Source of the DNA: Bacillota bacterium
GTDB taxonomy: Bacteria; Bacillota; Clostridia; Lachnospirales; Lachnospiraceae
DNA: 6,146 bases
NCBI GenBank assembly: GCA_023458855.1
Contig: JAEWWQ010000198.1
Span: forward strand, 1-6,146
Direction of reading: 5' to 3'
Positions 5,573 to 6,146 of the stretch are shown piece after piece (the first letter of the stretch is position 1; every line of letters begins with the position of its first letter). Position numbers and translations under genes: made by a program. The notes under the pieces are model-generated. The model was not told where the DNA came from. It did not search any database and worked only from the letters and a program-made list of their open reading frames with translations.

Positions 5573-6146
5573 TTGGCTAAAATATTATTAGAAATGAAAA
5601 ACATAACCAAAACTTTCCCCGGCGTTAAAGCATTGGATGACGTTAACTTGCAGGTTGAAGAAGGGGAGATACATGCCCTTGTAGGAGAAAATGGTGCAGG
5701 AAAATCAACTCTTATGAACGTTTTAAGCGGAATTTATCCATATGGTTCATATGAGGGAGATATTGTTTATGATGGGGAGATATGTAAATTCTCCAAAATC
5801 AAGGATAGTGAAGAAAAGGGTATTGTTATTATTCATCAGGAATTGGCACTGATACCGTATCTCACCATTGGTGAGAATATGTTCTTGGGCAATGAGCGTG
5901 GTAAAAAGGCTGCGATTGACTGGAATGAGACATATGGTAAATCAGATGAATATTTAAGAACGGTCGGATTAAAGGAATCTTCCCGTACATTAATAAAAGA
6001 TATTGGTGTTGGTAAGCAGCAGTTAGTTGAGATCGCGAAGGCACTTGCCAAGAATGCAAAGCTCCTTATTTTGGACGAACCGACAGCATCTTTAAATGAA
6101 GCAGATTCTAAAGCGCTATTGGATTTGCTGCTTAAGTTCAAAAAAG
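5573..6146 (+). CDS. mmsA: Sugar ABC transporter ATPase MmsA/GguA/XylG type, N-terminal part
   Basis: The first 191 codons of a cytoplasmic ATPase that powers a monosaccharide importer; the gene runs off the right edge. Family members have about 500 residues with two fused ATPase domains, so only most of the first is visible. Translation from the TTG gives LAKILLEMKNITKTFPGVKALDDV, with Walker A GENGAGKST (38-46), GSYEGDIVYDG (58-68), the Q loop HQELAL (88-93), the signature region IGVGKQQLVEIAKAL (144-158) and Walker B LLILDEPTASL (164-174). The signature departs from LSGGQ, but this GVGKQQ/SVGQQQ form is usual in RbsA/XylG/MmsA proteins. The GSYEG and IIHQELAL stretches are very like E. coli XylG. 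Position after chvE points to the ChvE-MmsA-MmsB importer; xylG would be an alternative name. The permease gene should follow outside the window. Confidence 0.93.
   Translation, partial: MAKILLEMKNITKTFPGVKALDDVNLQVEEGEIHALVGENGAGKSTLMNVLSGIYPYGSYEGDIVYDGEICKFSKIKDSEEKGIVIIHQELALIPYLTIGENMFLGNERGKKAAIDWNETYGKSDEYLRTVGLKESSRTLIKDIGVGKQQLVEIAKALAKNAKLLILDEPTASLNEADSKALLDLLLKFKK

Noticed and set aside
5836..6141. Reverse-strand open frames opposite the ATPase gene
   Set aside because: They oppose Walker B and signature motifs that are conserved at the protein level on the + strand, so they are shadows.
1..6146. CRISPR arrays, tRNA or rRNA genes, insertion sequences, prophage or toxin-antitoxin genes
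   Set aside because: No spaced repeat array, no RNA gene signature, no transposase or terminal repeats seen; the window is filled by sensing, adaptor and transport genes.

Overview
The window reads as a carbohydrate-sensing and uptake locus from a low-to-medium-GC Firmicute, most likely a Lachnospiraceae-type Clostridia. The reasons are strong AGGAGG-like ribosome sites, lipoprotein-type binding proteins, a YesM/YesN two-component pair, a MecA adaptor, and ChvE/MmsA proteins of the kind common in gut Clostridia. The genus cannot be fixed from this sequence. All genes lie on the + strand.

Layout: (1) 1-384 is the C-terminal catalytic end of a YesM/LytS-like sensor histidine kinase, cut by the window edge. 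(2) 377-1990 (or 371) is a YesN-type response regulator with REC, a CdaR/GGDEF-like middle region and an AraC helix-turn-helix domain; it overlaps the kinase gene. (3) After a 137-nt spacer full of potential hairpins, 2128-3177 encodes a XylF-like lipoprotein. (4) 3295-4089 encodes a MecA-family ClpC adaptor. It has its own near-consensus promoter, overlapped by a 21-bp interrupted palindrome, and is followed by a hairpin terminator candidate. (5) A 244-nt regulatory gap carries an extended -10 promoter without a visible -35, a direct-repeat candidate activator site and inverted repeats. (6) 4334-5488 encodes a ChvE-type multiple-sugar-binding lipoprotein. (7) A GC-rich intercistronic stem-loop lies at 5511-5538. 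(8) From 5573 (TTG start) runs the N-terminal 191 codons of the sugar-transporter ATPase MmsA/GguA/XylG, cut by the right edge; a permease gene would be expected beyond.

How they may work together: kinase, AraC regulator and XylF-like lipoprotein have the composition of the XylFII-LytS-YesN three-component D-xylose sensing system described in clostridia. There the binding protein does not feed a transporter but docks on the kinase to report extracellular sugar. The regulator would then activate the activator-dependent promoter in front of chvE-mmsA. What is unusual is the pairing of a xylose-type sensor with a ChvE-type transporter, and a separately controlled mecA gene between the sensing and transport units. 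The individual families are known; no wholly new system is evident. The regulatory links are inferences.
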